Below, one piece after another: positions 32,201 through 44,111 of a stretch of 64,000 nucleotides of DNA (the stretch's first letter is position 1; each line of letters starts with the position of its first letter). The stretch comes from Morinoia aosen. Its lineage: Eukaryota; Arthropoda; Malacostraca; Amphipoda; Talitridae. The stretch covers positions 72,600,201 through 72,664,200 of the forward strand of contig CM059562.1 of the NCBI GenBank assembly GCA_030386875.1. The letters run 5' to 3'. Position numbers and translations under genes: made by a program. The notes under the pieces were generated by a model. It was given only the letters and a program-made list of their open reading frames with translations, searched no databases and was not told the origin of the DNA.

Positions 32201-35200
32201 AAATGGCTTCGATGGAATTATTTGAATAAGTTTACAACATTCGTGGAAGATTTTATTGGAGAAATGCCACATCACAGAGCAATCAATCCAATAGAAAACT
32301 CGATAATTCATGTGTTCGTAAAAGGCATTTAAAAAAGAGCCTATAGTCTCCATGTAGTACCTCAACATCTTTCGTTATCGTACTCCTGTAGAATCAGTAC
32401 GCTCGTGTGAGGCAATTGAGAATGGCTGAGTTTCTTTCTTGAAAACAAAGCGTAGTCAAGACTTATTACGAGCCATTCCGCTGTTGATTTCCATTGAGCG
32501 CCGAGTTTTCCAATACTGAAAGTACTGCCTTTAATGATCGTATCTTCGATACCAGATTCAGGATATTCGTGCGTCGTTATGGCCGTGATGCACGCTGCTT
32601 TTTGACGAAGAAATTACGCTTGTTGAGTTCTAGGACTCCGTTCTCATAACAGCCGCTGAACAAAACTGAAGACCTGCCCACAAAGCTACTCAAAAAACTC
32701 TAAATAATTCTTGCGCTGCAAACGAATCTTTTTTGCTGGCGCAAGCTCCAAAATGAGCAGACGCAAAAAATAAATCGACGCGAGAATTTTTTAGGGACAA
32801 CGTTTTCATTTCATGGAGCCAACCCTACTCGACGACTCATAATTGAAAGATTTGTACGAAGATTATTTTCTTGAAGCAAGCAAAGAGCCTTTAAATTTTG
32901 AGAGTGACAGAAGACAAATATTTATCATTTGGGAGTTCTATTCTAATGATAAACTCGTGTAAAGTAAAAATATGACGTCTGACCGATTGTAACTAAATTT
33001 ATTCTTTTATCTTAATTCAAATCAATTTAACTAAGTGGAAGTGAATGAAGTGTGATGGATGGTTACTGGTTAGGAGACTCGATAAATTCGGGCTTAATAA
33101 ATGAGAAAAATTTTGAAATGTGACTGAATTGAACCTTTCATTCAAACAGACAATTTGTGAAGAAAATTAAACGCCTTCAAGCGGAGTGTTTGAAGAACAG
33201 AGTAAGTACATTGAGAAAAGCTGCCTTAACCTTCATGCAATATGCCTCTGATGGTAATTTCTTCATATGATTTACCTTTATTTTCCAACTCATGATCAAT
33301 GAGCAAATGATGACAATGTTGAGCATTTGTATCACAAGGCAGCGAGTAGAAATTACCTAGCATTAACTGAACCGCACCAGGTTTAGATTTTGGACTCATA
33401 AATCCGTACTCCAATGTACAGAGAACTCTGGGCAATGCTACAAAGGCAATAAAAGCCCAAACTTATTAATGACCAGCATTAGTAAAAGCGTCTCTGAGTA
33501 TCAAAGGAAAACAGCAGTTTTTCACTAAAACCTTATCGGTTTTTAATAGTTATCACTGTCGGAAGCGTGGCAAATCTCTCGTTGAATTTTTTCTTCGGGT
33601 CTCCGAGTGAATTTACGATTGTTGTTTCAAGCTTACCATTCAAGAAACTTTCTTTGGGATATATGTTGAGTAAAAGGAATCTATGAATAGATCTATGAAA
33701 ATATTGAATACACTATTGCCATTGATAGAAGCCCTTTTCTATAATAGTTTTGAATAACTGAATACACAAATTTTTATCAATCGTCTTCTTTCTTTCAGAC
33801 GATGGCATCAATGCCCCGTTGTGCAATGCAAGCTTTTGCAGTAGGCGCTACCCGTGATGAAGATTAAAACACCTGAAAGTAATGATTACACCTGTAGTGA
33901 TGTTTAAGGTGCATAGATGCATTCAAAATACTATGTGATTCTGAATACCTTAACCTTGAAGGTCAACTAAGTTAAGGCGTCCTCCTTTATAAGTGTAAAA
34001 ATTATCGTCAATGAGATGCGTTTCATTTTTTTACCCTTATAATTTCCCCCTTTTGCGCACTAGAATAAAAATGTTCTTACGATGTACGAAGGAGACACAA
34101 ACAAAAAAGTTCCATAGCCCTCCCTCGCTTGTCTAAGAACCGGGCCCCGGCACCTGGTCTGAGTAATTCACTGTAACAACCGGGCAGAGAAGCGGTCATG
34201 CGAGAGCTGCAGGCAAACCCACCGATTTCTCTCCAGAACATCCTCGGCAAATTAGACTTGATTGACGTGTACTCCCGCTCGTTTGCGTGAGACCAATAGG
34301 ACAAGGGTGTCCTACGCTGTTTTCCTTTGATAATGTTTTCTCAGTAGGGGCCAATTGATTTAATGAGAGAGCGTTCACCCCAGGGGGACTAAATTGACGA
34401 TGCATCGCCGATTTATCGATCTGGCCTACGTAGGCGATGAGCTTCTTTCCCAGTGGAGGTTTTAACTGCCACTGATATTTTTAAAGATGATAGCCCTGGC
34501 CCTGGAAGAAAAATTAACTTATTAACCACGATGACAACTCAGATGAGCTAAGGTTAAACAGATGTGGGTATTGAGAGGCCGAAGACTATAAATCTATGGT
34601 GTTCTTCATACACAAAAAGAATTGAAACAATGTTGATTTTTTTTCAGTAAATATACTTTATAATGCACAGATCATTGTTTCAAAAAGAAGTGAAAGTGAA
34701 TTAAAATTTCCTGCGACAATTTAAAAAGCTTTCAAATACTTCCCTATGTTCGAAAAGGCTTGAAATTCACTATTGAGTAGCTACAATCAGTGTGAGCAAC
34801 GACAGCGCAATGATCATCTGTACTTTCACATCATACTAATATACTCGCCTGGTCTTTTGAGCTTGAGCGATCGCCTTTGTTCCAGTAAAACAATTTGAAA
34901 CAATTGAGAAAAAACGAGAGCAATTTAACTTGCAATTATTCATCCTATGTATGCTAAATTATCATTGACGAGGTTAGGCCTTTAGCCTCCCTGCTCATCT
35001 ACTTTTAGGCTTTAATTCATTAGTAAATGAAACCTTCCGTTTCTTTGGCAAACGTTTCTTTAACTTTTTCATAAAAAAAAGGAATGCGGGGTAGAATGAC
35101 GACTGAATGCCACCCTGCACATACATTTAGCTGAGAGAAAACTATTCCCAGGATTGTGAATGCGAAGCATTTTCTGCCACTTCGTTTGACAACTGAATCC

Positions 35201-36320
35201 TGAATAGATTTTTCCGTCGTAACTCGAAGATCGACAGGCGCATGCGCTCTCTTCAACCTCCCCAAAATAGAAACTTTACCCTTTCCGAAATGAGAAAGAA
35301 AGTCGTCGTTATGTCCAGTTTGCTGCAACGTTCCTCGTTCATCTGGGAGCTCTGCCCCCACTTTTGCAGATGCTGGACCTAACTTCGCTTTACTGTTTAC
35401 GTGCGAAGCCCAAATGAAGGCGGCCATCGGAAAAACGCAAGGCAGGCTCCCAACCCTGGTCTTCGTTCATGGTCTTGCCAAGCATCGCGGCGGATATTGA
35501 TGGGTGCAAGAAATTTCAGACATATTCCGGTCAACAAAGCGCCTCGTGTTTTACACGACAGCAACACCGGTTTAAACGACAACAATTTTGAACAAGGGTT
35601 TGAGTTCGTCGCTGAGACGAAACCAAGAGAGTTTCCAAGTCTGCCAAGGACTTGTGTCGAGCAGCAAATGCATCCTGCAGGGAGGAAAACACGGTAATCA
35701 GTGCGGATGAAGCAGTAGCTGCCTTATCTTACTTATTTACAATATTTCCATGTTTAGTTTGAGCGAATGAGTACAATGACGTTTTTTGGATCAAAGCTTG
35801 CTTTCGTATCAGTGCTAAAACTGGCGATCAATTGAAAAATCTGTTTCTGTTTCTGCTGAATTGAAATACACAATAATTTTAGCGCATTTTAATGTATTTC
35901 GGACATTTAATTGTATCATACATACTGCGATTTACAGTATATTTTGTTCTTTACACGAAACAAGGGATACAATGCTGACTTATGCTTCTTCTATTTTCCA
36001 GATTTCAGCCGCAATCATTCACGTAACCCACAGAGTAAAGAGAAATTTCAAATTACGTCAACTTTTTCACCAAGAAAATATTCAAGGTCTTATTTATAAC
36101 TCGATCGATGAACTTCAAAACAAAGAAACACAAAAGTTATGGCCCATCATTAATTCCGTAGGTAATTGATGTGTGTTCAATAATGATTGCAGTAGAATGG
36201 TTTATTTTTCTCTCCTCTTGCTCCCTTATCGAAGTTACTGGTCTATATATCACGGGCTAACGTATTTTTCAAGCGATTATTGCAGGTGTTGTTAAGGCGA
36301 TTGTAATAACCCGAAGAATA
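29205..36320. other. Long unassigned stretch
   Basis: No gene, RNA or mobile element could be supported in these 7 kb. A two-copy ~45-bp duplication lies at 31898-31990 (AAGGAACAAATTTA ... AGGCTATTTTCCAA). GC-richer patches lie at 30600-30780 and 35020-35700. The longest frame, 135 codons on the minus strand at 35020-35427, has no recognised motif and overlaps a dispersed repeat at 35208-35250. Confidence 0.35.
35208..35250. repeat. Dispersed repeat, copy 1
   Basis: TTTTTCCGTCGTAACTC then GATCGACAGGCGCATGCGC matches 37099-37137 with few differences. About 40 bp are shared in direct orientation, 1.9 kb apart. This could be the end of a mobile element. Confidence 0.7.
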
Positions 36321-36322
36321 AA

Positions 36323-36572
36323 TCAATACATAGACTATTTACTATCGACAGAATTTTCTAGACTCATCATATAGTGAGCAGAGAGGGTAGGCTTATGTTG
36401 GTAAAAGTGAAGAAAAAATTTCTGATTATGACCAGTTAGCGTCAATACATAGACTATTCACTATCGATTGAATTTTCTAGACTCGAACCTTCGCCCATTA
36501 TAGAGTGAGCAGAAAGGGTAGGTTTATGTTGGTAAAAGTGAAGAAAATATTTCTGATTATTACCAGTTAGCG
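36323..36572. repeat. Two-copy tandem duplication, about 120-130 bp
   Basis: TCAATACATAGACTATTTAC at 36323 and TCAATACATAGACTATTCAC at 36442 open two copies that share TTTTCTAGACTC, GTGAGCAGA(G/A)AGGGTAGG and GTTGGTAAAAGTGAAGAAAA blocks and end in CCAGTTAGCG. The second copy carries about 12 extra bases. Confidence 0.92.
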
Positions 36573-37680
36573 TTTAGCTATCATTATTTTGTCGGTTGGC
36601 TTTACTTTCGTGCGAATGACTTCACCATTCAGTAATCGAGTGAATGAGTCTTTTGTTTTGATACGCTAGCTTGTCTCAAATTTTACCTTGCTTCGGTACT
36701 TCAGATCAGGGCTAGTTGCATGAATCAGGTGGACACTAAACATGAAAAAATGTCAGAGGTACACACGACTCATAGGTCGCAAAAACTACACCAGATACAG
36801 CACGATGCACATACCGTTTCTATTATTCTCTACTTTGACTTTTATACCAGATGTAAACTAAGTCCCCCAAATGTTCCTGTTATACCAGATACACAAGTCT
36901 AGAAGATCATTTTACCACTCACACCAGCGTACTTGGCATACTAGTATCATGAATACCAGTTCCCTCACCTCTATAACTATCAAGTTATTCGTGTATCTGA
37001 ATCTGAATTACTCAACATCGTGGGAGCGAGCTGAAGTACGTGCACACAGTGTTTGTATCATACATAATATGTTTGTATCATACACTGTATACTAAGTATG
37101 TTTTTCCGTCGGAACTCAAGCATCGACAGGCGCATGCGCCTGCTACAAAATCTAAAATTCACAACAAGCACGTGCTTTTAAGTTCTAGCGTTGCAGTTCA
37201 GGAGTTTCTTGACTACTAAATTTCTTTCAGCCTAAATTTAATTCGAAGTTTATAGCATAAACTATGCTGACCAAGATAGTTAGACCAAGGTTTTCACTGC
37301 AAAATTTGGCCCAAGTTTCGAGCCTCATAATTAGAGAGCAAAATTTATTGCTCAGAAACAAGAAATAAACATTTCTTGCTCGAAAATGCGTCAATATTCA
37401 CTGTTCAAATACGGTGTATAGAATTTAGTTCGCATAATTTACAGTATTAAATTTTTTCGTGTTGCTGCATACAATCAACATATCGTCACAAATTCAATGA
37501 AAAAATAAACGAGTCCGCCTCAGAAACAAAATTTTTATTCATTAGTGGAATCAGTTTGACGGTTGCTGAGTAGCATGTAAAGAGTTAGTCACACGTGGGC
37601 GTGTTTTTGATGACTAGACAAAATCATGACTAAATTAACAACGCACAAAAATTATCTATCTGACGTAGATATAAATGTGA
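36573..37680. other. Unassigned DNA
   Basis: No gene was recognised. The second copy of the dispersed GACAGGCGCATGCGC repeat lies at 37099-37137. Confidence 0.35.
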
Positions 37681-37760
37681 TAAAAAATTACTTATTTGTA
37701 AAATTAATGATGGACACTCACGAAATATTCAATGTTGTCTTGAATTTTCAAAAGCTGTTA
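37681..37760. repeat. Dispersed direct repeat, copy 1
   Basis: ATGGACACTCACGAAATATT then CAATGT, with similar flanks (AAAAAATTACTT upstream, TTGAATTTTCA downstream), matches 39421-39500 over about 75 bp in the same orientation. Confidence 0.8.
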
Positions 37761-39420
37761 TCATTTTCGCACTACACCATGTTAATGTTAAGCACTTTAC
37801 AGTCTAAAGTATCCTAAGTAATTGATAACCAACAGAGAAATTTTCTGATCGTCTGCTCTGTGTCATCAGCAAACACAAATTGTAAAAGTTCAGCATAGTT
37901 AGGCGCACAGCACCAATGCGAAGTCAAAACCTACCGCTTAAGTTGGCTTAGTGAGAGTAACTCTGAAAATTAAGAACACACGTACATGTCGGCGACTCCA
38001 GACCCGGAATAAATGAAGGAGTTCTCTTCAGAGCTGAAGTATTCGTGGGAATAGTACTTCTGGACACAAGAAGCACGCGGTGAAAAGTCTGCAAACAGGG
38101 AGCGTATCGAACATGTGTCCGGTGAAGCCGGCATCTTCTTATAGCTTTCCGATGCTGCGATGCTAAATTAGCGTCCAGCCCCGGGCTGCTCGCCAAAACA
38201 GGGCGCCAGCACGCACGGAGCACGGGTCATATTTTTCAACAATTTTCATCATCGTAGTAGTACAGTTATGAGCGTGAGTCCTCTAAGGAGAACAGAGCAA
38301 AGCCCATATTTTACAGCAATTTATATCATCGTAGTGGTAGTTAGCAGCTAAACTAACGAAGAACAAGCGTAAACTAAGAAGAACTAGCACTGACACTTGT
38401 ATACCCTTGTTGAATACCACCACGACGATGAAGTTCTTCGAAGTCCTGCACAAGGTCTAACAAAACAGACGATGTTAGCGCGCAGCTTTTTACTGTAGAT
38501 CTACGAGACCAATAAAAGCACGGAGGGGTCAAAAACTTTATCTCATATTGCTGTTCACTGTTTTTGCCCAGAGATCCGCAATGGATGGAACCAAAGATAG
38601 GAAATAACCCGTAGAAATGACGATATTTTGTCGTACGAGATTGAGAAGGTAAATGACATTCTGTGGTTAAGGATGCGTAAGATCTGAGTCTACGGTAGAA
38701 ATGTCAAAGTTTACATTAAGTCAGTTAGTTTTCTGACAGCTTACGTAAGGGGACATAAGCTTCTTTTCCGTTGAATAGGTTCTTGTAAAGCTATCAAATA
38801 CGTGTGTTTGAGCTACTGAAAATTAGCTTGCTTTTTCTTCGTTAAAACTTGTTACCAAAATCAACTTGTTGCCAATTCGTCACCAAAAGAAGTTGTCTGA
38901 TTGGACCACTTCAGTGTGGCACAAATGCTTAAAATAACGATGATGATCACTATACTTTGCGTGCAGAATGATGCATGTGGATTAACAAAGAGTCGTATTT
39001 TACGAGGATGAATCAAGAATTAATTTTGCTTCTCGTTTCGCAATTTTCTAAAAAATTAATGCTTTAGCACAACTTATAACAATGACTGATGTTCAAAAAA
39101 GAAGCAACCTCATCTAGATTAACTCACCTGTCTGTCAGAACATTTCTTTAGGATGTTTAACGGTATTATAAGTGATTGATACTCGACAGACATCCAGCTC
39201 CGTTGTTTAATGCTGAATTTCTTGTCCGGGTATTCCGATCCTCTCAATCCATGAAATTGATGTTACAACACAAGCTAAGTGCTAGTCCAGTATTGTGATA
39301 AAAATCTTTGCTGAGTTGCACGACGTATTGCACTCTCTGGTAAAAAATTGAATAACAGGTCATGGTTTTTCTGCAGTGTAATTCGGTACCAGAGCATGGG
39401 TAACGTAAATATAAAATTGC
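37761..39420. other. Unassigned DNA
   Basis: No gene was recognised. A GC-richer patch at 38100-38225 holds a 91-codon minus-strand frame of chance length. Confidence 0.3.
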
Positions 39421-39500
39421 CAAAAAATAACTTGTACTTTAAAATAAATAATGGACACTCACGAAATATTCAATGTAATTTTGAATTGTCATAAGCTTGA
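39421..39500. repeat. Dispersed direct repeat, copy 2
   Basis: Diverged copy of 37681-37760 sharing ATGGACACTCACGAAATATT. It lies about 160 bp left of the second Penelope composite. Confidence 0.8.
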
Positions 39501-39661
39501 ATTTTTAAGGGCTTGAATTAAAACTTAATGCTGTTTTCGATAGCCATTGTTTTGGCAGCTAACTGATGCAATCGTGAAAAAATTCGCGCACAAAACTTCA
39601 GATGTCGCAAACGAAGTAACTCAAAGACCGCGCGTGCATGGGTCGCTCTGATGATCTGAAA

Positions 39662-39674
39662 ATATTGTTAAACT
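39662..39674. repeat. Left target-site duplication of Penelope composite 2
   Basis: ATATTGTTAAACT is identical to 44240-44252 and directly abuts the element end (AAAAAGGAGAACC). Confidence 0.88.
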
Positions 39675-39735
39675 AAAAAGGAGAACCAACGTACATATAT
39701 ACATATTTATTTATTTCTTTTAATGGCAAACGTTT

Positions 39736-39760
39736 CGGAATGTTTCAATTCCATCTTCAG
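39736..39760 (-). ncRNA. Hammerhead-core-like motif, minus PLE copy
   Basis: On the minus strand the sequence reads CTGAAGA, one T, GGAAT, a TGAAAC loop, ATTCC, then GAAAC. This is the CUGANGA core, a five-base-pair helix II and the GAAA core of a hammerhead. An ACGT that could form helix III recurs about 45 bases further on as ACGTT, but a helix I partner is not evident. Confidence 0.35.
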
Positions 39761-40054
39761 TGCTGAAAAACATACAAAAGGTCAAAAAGATCAAAAAACG
39801 TCAAAAAACTCAAAATACAGAAAGTTCATACATGTTAAAAAATAAAAAAAATTTTTTATAGCAAACAAACATCTATAAAACTTTAATCCTACTGATGATT
39901 CAACTACAGTAAAAACGATCATTCTCATCGGCTCATTCACCCACCATTTTACAGTACATACATTCATACATTTACACATGGGAACCTAACAAACAGACGC
40001 GCGCAAACACACTCCACATCCATACATACATACATACATACACACAGAAATATG

Positions 40055-42268
40055 TCAGTAGATTGACGCAATGTTCAGTTTCACGGCACTCAAGTCTTTA
40101 TTTAAGTCAGGTTTATGAGTAGATATGAACAAAGATTCTAAAATACGAAGATCTTGTTCGTTGTTGGTGGTACACAGAGTGGAGAAATTTTTTGTTCTGA
40201 AAGGATGATTAAATTGTTGACAATGATCTCGGATTGATGAATGAGAAGGAGAAGAAAGTATGCGACCGGTTCTATGGGAAATTCCTGAATGTTGGCTGTG
40301 TCTAATAAATTGTTGAAGTTTAGTACTACCAACATAAGTCTGCATGCAGCAGTCACACTTATAAAAATAAACACATCCACTCCACAGGCACTCCTCCAGA
40401 CGTTCTTTCCTCCTAAAATATGAAGCGATTTTAAAACTATTTCTATAAAACACCCTGACGTCAATTGAAGTGAAAAACCGACTAACCAGAGCTACAACTT
40501 CTCTTTTCAGCTCCGAGTTCAAATAGCCCAAAAAAGGTAGTTCTACATACAATTTCTGCTTTGCTACGCTCAAAGTGACCTGAGAGGAACAGTATTTTTT
40601 ATCTAGAAATTTTTTGACGAAATTATCAATGAGATATTTAGGATACATGTTCTTAATCAATAATGTCTTAATAAATTCTATTTCACGGTGGAATATTTCA
40701 AAACTGCTGGATACACGATATGCACGGTGAAGTAATGTAATTATGCAAGATTTGATATATCCCTTATAGATACAACTGAAATAGTTGGTACTTAAGCCAG
40801 TAAATGTAGGTTTCCTGTAGACAGAGGTAATAAGCCTGGAGTTTGACTTTTTTACGAGTACATCTAAGAAAGGAATTTGGCCATTTTGTTCTATTTCCAT
40901 AGTAAATTTGATATTTGGATGAGATGCATTGATATATTCATAGAAATTAGTAGCTTCACTTTCGGAACGGAACAAAACAAACGTATCGTCCAAATATCGA
41001 CGGTAGAATAAGGGCTTAAATTCTGTGGGGCAGTGGGCCAAAAATTTTTTCTCTAAGTTAGCCAGGAACGAATTTGCCAAGAGGGGAGACAAGCTTGAGC
41101 CCATTGCCAGACCATCAATTTGTTGGTAAGTTTTCCCGTTGAATACAAAAAATGAATCTTTTAGTGCGATGTCTAGCAAGCGTTTGAATTGAGCCCTGTC
41201 GTAATTCATTATGGTGAGATTGTCTTGAAAAATACGTTCAAGCAAAACATTAATTGATTCTTCTAGTGGTACGTTTGTATACATGGATTCTACATCAAAA
41301 CTACACATGAACAGATTTTCTATGCCGTCAACAGTCGATAAATCGTGTACAAAGTGATACGAGTTTTCCACGGAAAATTCACTATTACAAAAAGGTGTTA
41401 ACACCGGTACTAAATTTGAACAAAGTTTAGAATTAGGGGTATTACAGGCAGATAAAATTGGTCTCATCGGTACATCTGGTTTATGAATTTTAGGTAATCC
41501 ATATAAAACACCAAGTTGAGAACCCACTGAACGGCACGCATTGTATAATTCGTCAGTTAAAATGCCAAGCTCTTTGTCTTTTTTAAGTCTATAATTGATT
41601 TTATCCTCTAGTTTTAGCACCAACGTTTTTTTATCAATTGTTTCTTCACGAAATTTATCCCGATCGGCAAGAATGGATTCTATTTTCGAAATATAGTCGA
41701 GTTTATTGAGTATTACAACTCCATTCCCTTTATCTGGTTTGGTAACATGGATCGAATCGTTAGTGCCTAACTTTTTGAGAACTGAAAAATCTCTCGGTTT
41801 GAACATAGCACAAGTATTATTATTACGATCAAATTTGTTATAAAATTTATGCGCTAGATTTTTCAAACTGCTGTGAAACGTTTCCCGGCTGTTATGAATA
41901 TAAGGGGTAATTTGAAATTTAGACAGTCTCTCGTACAAGCGTTCAAAAGCTAAAAAATATTTGTGAAAGTTCAGTTTAGAAATTGGCAAACCGAATTCTA
42001 GTCCTAAGCACAGAACCCGTTTTTCGTCTGACGATAAAACTCTATTTGACAAATTAAAAATAACCGTTGATGGTTCAATGCTATTGCACAATGGAGAAAC
42101 ACCTAACCTGACTAGTTTGTTAGTTTGCACTCTTCTAACGTTGGTAACATATTGCACTTGTTTACGAGAAAGCCACAATCTGATACAAGCAAAATCAATT
42201 GACGATATTTTCGATTCGATGACGATCCATGAAAATCTGTTCATGTGTAGTTTTGATGTAGAATCCAT
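40055..42268 (-). CDS. Penelope-like reverse transcriptase/GIY-YIG endonuclease, intact frame
   Basis: This single 737-codon frame encodes the protein that primes and reverse-transcribes the element. In order it has LYGLPKIHKP and MRPILSACNTP (about residues 257-280), the palm block FDVESMYTNVPLEESI, YQQIDGLAMGSSLSPLLANS, the catalytic RYLDDTFVLF, FLDVLVKKSNSRL and YRKPTFTGLSTNYF. The C-terminal GIY-YIG endonuclease follows, with CVYFYKCDCCMQTYVGST, the RHSQHSGISHR block, a SIRDHCQQFNHPF histidine block and LRILESLFI with its glutamate. No stop or shift interrupts it. The annotated ATG at 42268 and the first dozen codons are antisense to the neighbouring plus copy, so the native N-terminus is probably missing. 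Family proteins are usually slightly longer. Confidence 0.93.
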   Translation of the reverse strand: MDSTSKLHMNRFSWIVIESKISSIDFACIRLWLSRKQVQYVTNVRRVQTNKLVRLGVSPLCNSIEPSTVIFNLSNRVLSSDEKRVLCLGLEFGLPISKLNFHKYFLAFERLYERLSKFQITPYIHNSRETFHSSLKNLAHKFYNKFDRNNNTCAMFKPRDFSVLKKLGTNDSIHVTKPDKGNGVVILNKLDYISKIESILADRDKFREETIDKKTLVLKLEDKINYRLKKDKELGILTDELYNACRSVGSQLGVLYGLPKIHKPDVPMRPILSACNTPNSKLCSNLVPVLTPFCNSEFSVENSYHFVHDLSTVDGIENLFMCSFDVESMYTNVPLEESINVLLERIFQDNLTIMNYDRAQFKRLLDIALKDSFFVFNGKTYQQIDGLAMGSSLSPLLANSFLANLEKKFLAHCPTEFKPLFYRRYLDDTFVLFRSESEATNFYEYINASHPNIKFTMEIEQNGQIPFLDVLVKKSNSRLITSVYRKPTFTGLSTNYFSCIYKGYIKSCIITLLHRAYRVSSSFEIFHREIEFIKTLLIKNMYPKYLIDNFVKKFLDKKYCSSQVTLSVAKQKLYVELPFLGYLNSELKREVVALVSRFFTSIDVRVFYRNSFKIASYFRRKERLEECLWSGCVYFYKCDCCMQTYVGSTKLQQFIRHSQHSGISHRTGRILSSPSHSSIRDHCQQFNHPFRTKNFSTLCTTNNEQDLRILESLFISTHKPDLNKDLSAVKLNIASIY

Positions 42269-42297
42269 GTATACAAACGTACCACTAGAAGAATCAA
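42231..42297 (+). repeat. 67-bp junction duplication between the two PLE copies
   Basis: GAAAATCTGTTCATGTGTAG and the bases following it at 42231-42297 are identical to 42551-42617, exactly 320 bp downstream in the plus copy. The segment is out of order: it encodes the FDVESMYTNVPLEES palm block but is joined to sequence that normally lies upstream of it. This points to a template switch when the composite formed. Confidence 0.95.
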
Positions 42298-43817
42298 AGA
42301 GCTTGGCATTTTAACTGACGAATTATACAATGCGTGCCGTTCAGTGGGTTCTCAACTTGGTGTTTTATATGGATTACCTAAAATTCATAAACCAGATGTA
42401 CCGATGAGACCAATTTTATCTGCCTGTAATACCCCTAATTCTAAACTTTGTTCAAATTTAGTACCGGTGTTAACACCTTTTTGTAATAGTGAATTTTCCG
42501 TGGAAAACTCGTATCACTTTGTACACGATTTATCGACTGTTGACGGCATAGAAAATCTGTTCATGTGTAGTTTTGATGTAGAATCCATGTATACAAACGT
42601 ACCACTAGAAGAATCAATTAATGTTTTGCTTGAACGTATTTTTCAAGACAATCTCACCATAATGAATTACGACAGGGCTCAATTCAAACGCTTGCTAGAC
42701 ATCGCACTAAAAGATTCATTTTTTGTATTCAACGGGAAAACTTACCAACAAATTGATGGTCTGGCAATGGGCTCAAGCTTGTCTCCCCTCTTGGCAAATT
42801 CGTTCCTGGCTAACTTAGAGAAAAAATTTTTGGCCCACTGCCCCACAGAATTTAAGCCCTTATTCTACCGTCGATATTTGGACGATACGTTTGTTTTGTT
42901 CCGTTCCGAAAGTGAAGCTACTAATTTCTATGAATATATCAATGCATCTCATCCAAATATCAAATTTACTATGGAAATAGAACAAAATGGCCAAATTCCT
43001 TTCTTAGATGTACTCGTAAAAAAGTCAAACTCCAGGCTTATTACCTCTGTCTACAGGAAACCTACATTTACTGGCTTAAGTACCAACTATTTCAGTTGTA
43101 TCTATAAGGGATATATCAAATCTTGCATAATTACATTACTTCACCGTGCATATCGTGTATCCAGCAGTTTTGAAATATTCCACCGTGAAATAGAATTTAT
43201 TAGGACATTATTGATTAAGAACATGTATCCTAAATATCTCATTGATAATTTCGTCAAAAAATTTCTAGATAAAAAATACTGTTCCTCTCAGGTCACTTTG
43301 AGCGTAGCAAAGCAGAAATTGTATGTAGAACTACCTTTTTTGGGCTATTTGAACTCGGAGCTGAAAAGAGAAGTTGTAGCTCTGGTTAGTCGGTTTTTCA
43401 CTTCAATTGACGTCAGGGTGTTTTATAGAAATAGTTTTTAAAATCGCTTCATATTTTAGGAGGAAAGAACGTCTGGAGGAGTGCCTGTGGAGTGGATGTG
43501 TTTATTTTTATAAGTGTGACTGCTGCATGCAGACTTATGTTGGTAGTACTAAACTTCAACAATTTATTAGACACAGCCAACATTCAGGAATTTCCCATAG
43601 AACCGGTCGCATACTTTCTTCTCCTTCTCATTCATCAATCCGAGATCATTGTCAACAATTTAATCATCCTTTCAGAACAAAAAATTTCTCCACTCTGTGT
43701 ACCACCAACAACGAACAAGATCTTCGTATTTTAGAATCTTTGTTCATATCTACTCATAAACCTGACTTAAATAAAGACTTGAGTGCCGTGAAACTGAACA
43801 TTGCGTCAATCTACTGA
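42296..43817 (+). pseudogene. Penelope-like RT/endonuclease, truncated and frameshifted plus copy
   Basis: The plus copy resumes at the codons for ELGILTDELYNACRS and stays open in frame 42344-43441 through all remaining reverse transcriptase motifs, including RYLDDTFVLF. One extra T in the run at about 43435-43439 (five T against four in the minus copy) stops the frame right after FYRNSF. The whole GIY-YIG part then follows in the next frame to 43817. Protein identity to the minus copy is essentially complete apart from one Lys/Arg change. It is inactive through 5' truncation and this single insertion. Confidence 0.95.
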
Positions 43818-44111
43818 CATATTTCTGTGTGTATGTATGTATGTATGTATGGATGTGGAGTGTGTTTGCGCGCGTCTGTTTGTTAGGTTCCCATGTGTAA
43901 ATGTATGAATGTATGTACTGTAAAATGGTGGGTGAATGAGCCGATGAGAATGATCGTTTTTACTGTAGTTGAATCATCAGTAGGATTAAAGTTTTATAGA
44001 TGTTTGTTTGCTATAAAAATTTTTTTTTATTTTTTAACATGTATGAACTTTCTGTATTTTGAGTTTTTTGACGTTTTTTGATCTTTTTGACCTTTTGTAT
44101 GTTTTTCAGCA

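Noticed and set aside
35020-35427. 135-codon minus-strand frame as a host gene
   Set aside because: Length is only marginally above chance for this composition, no motif is recognisable, and part of it is a dispersed repeat also found at 37.1 kb.
42078-42314. 78-codon plus-strand frame at the PLE junction
   Set aside because: It is antisense to the minus-strand PLE frame and then enters the displaced 67-bp segment. No independent gene.
39791-44081. Mirror-image 62-codon frames at 39791-39979 and 43893-44081
   Set aside because: They lie in the 3' untranslated tails of the two PLE arms and owe their duplication to the inverted repeat.
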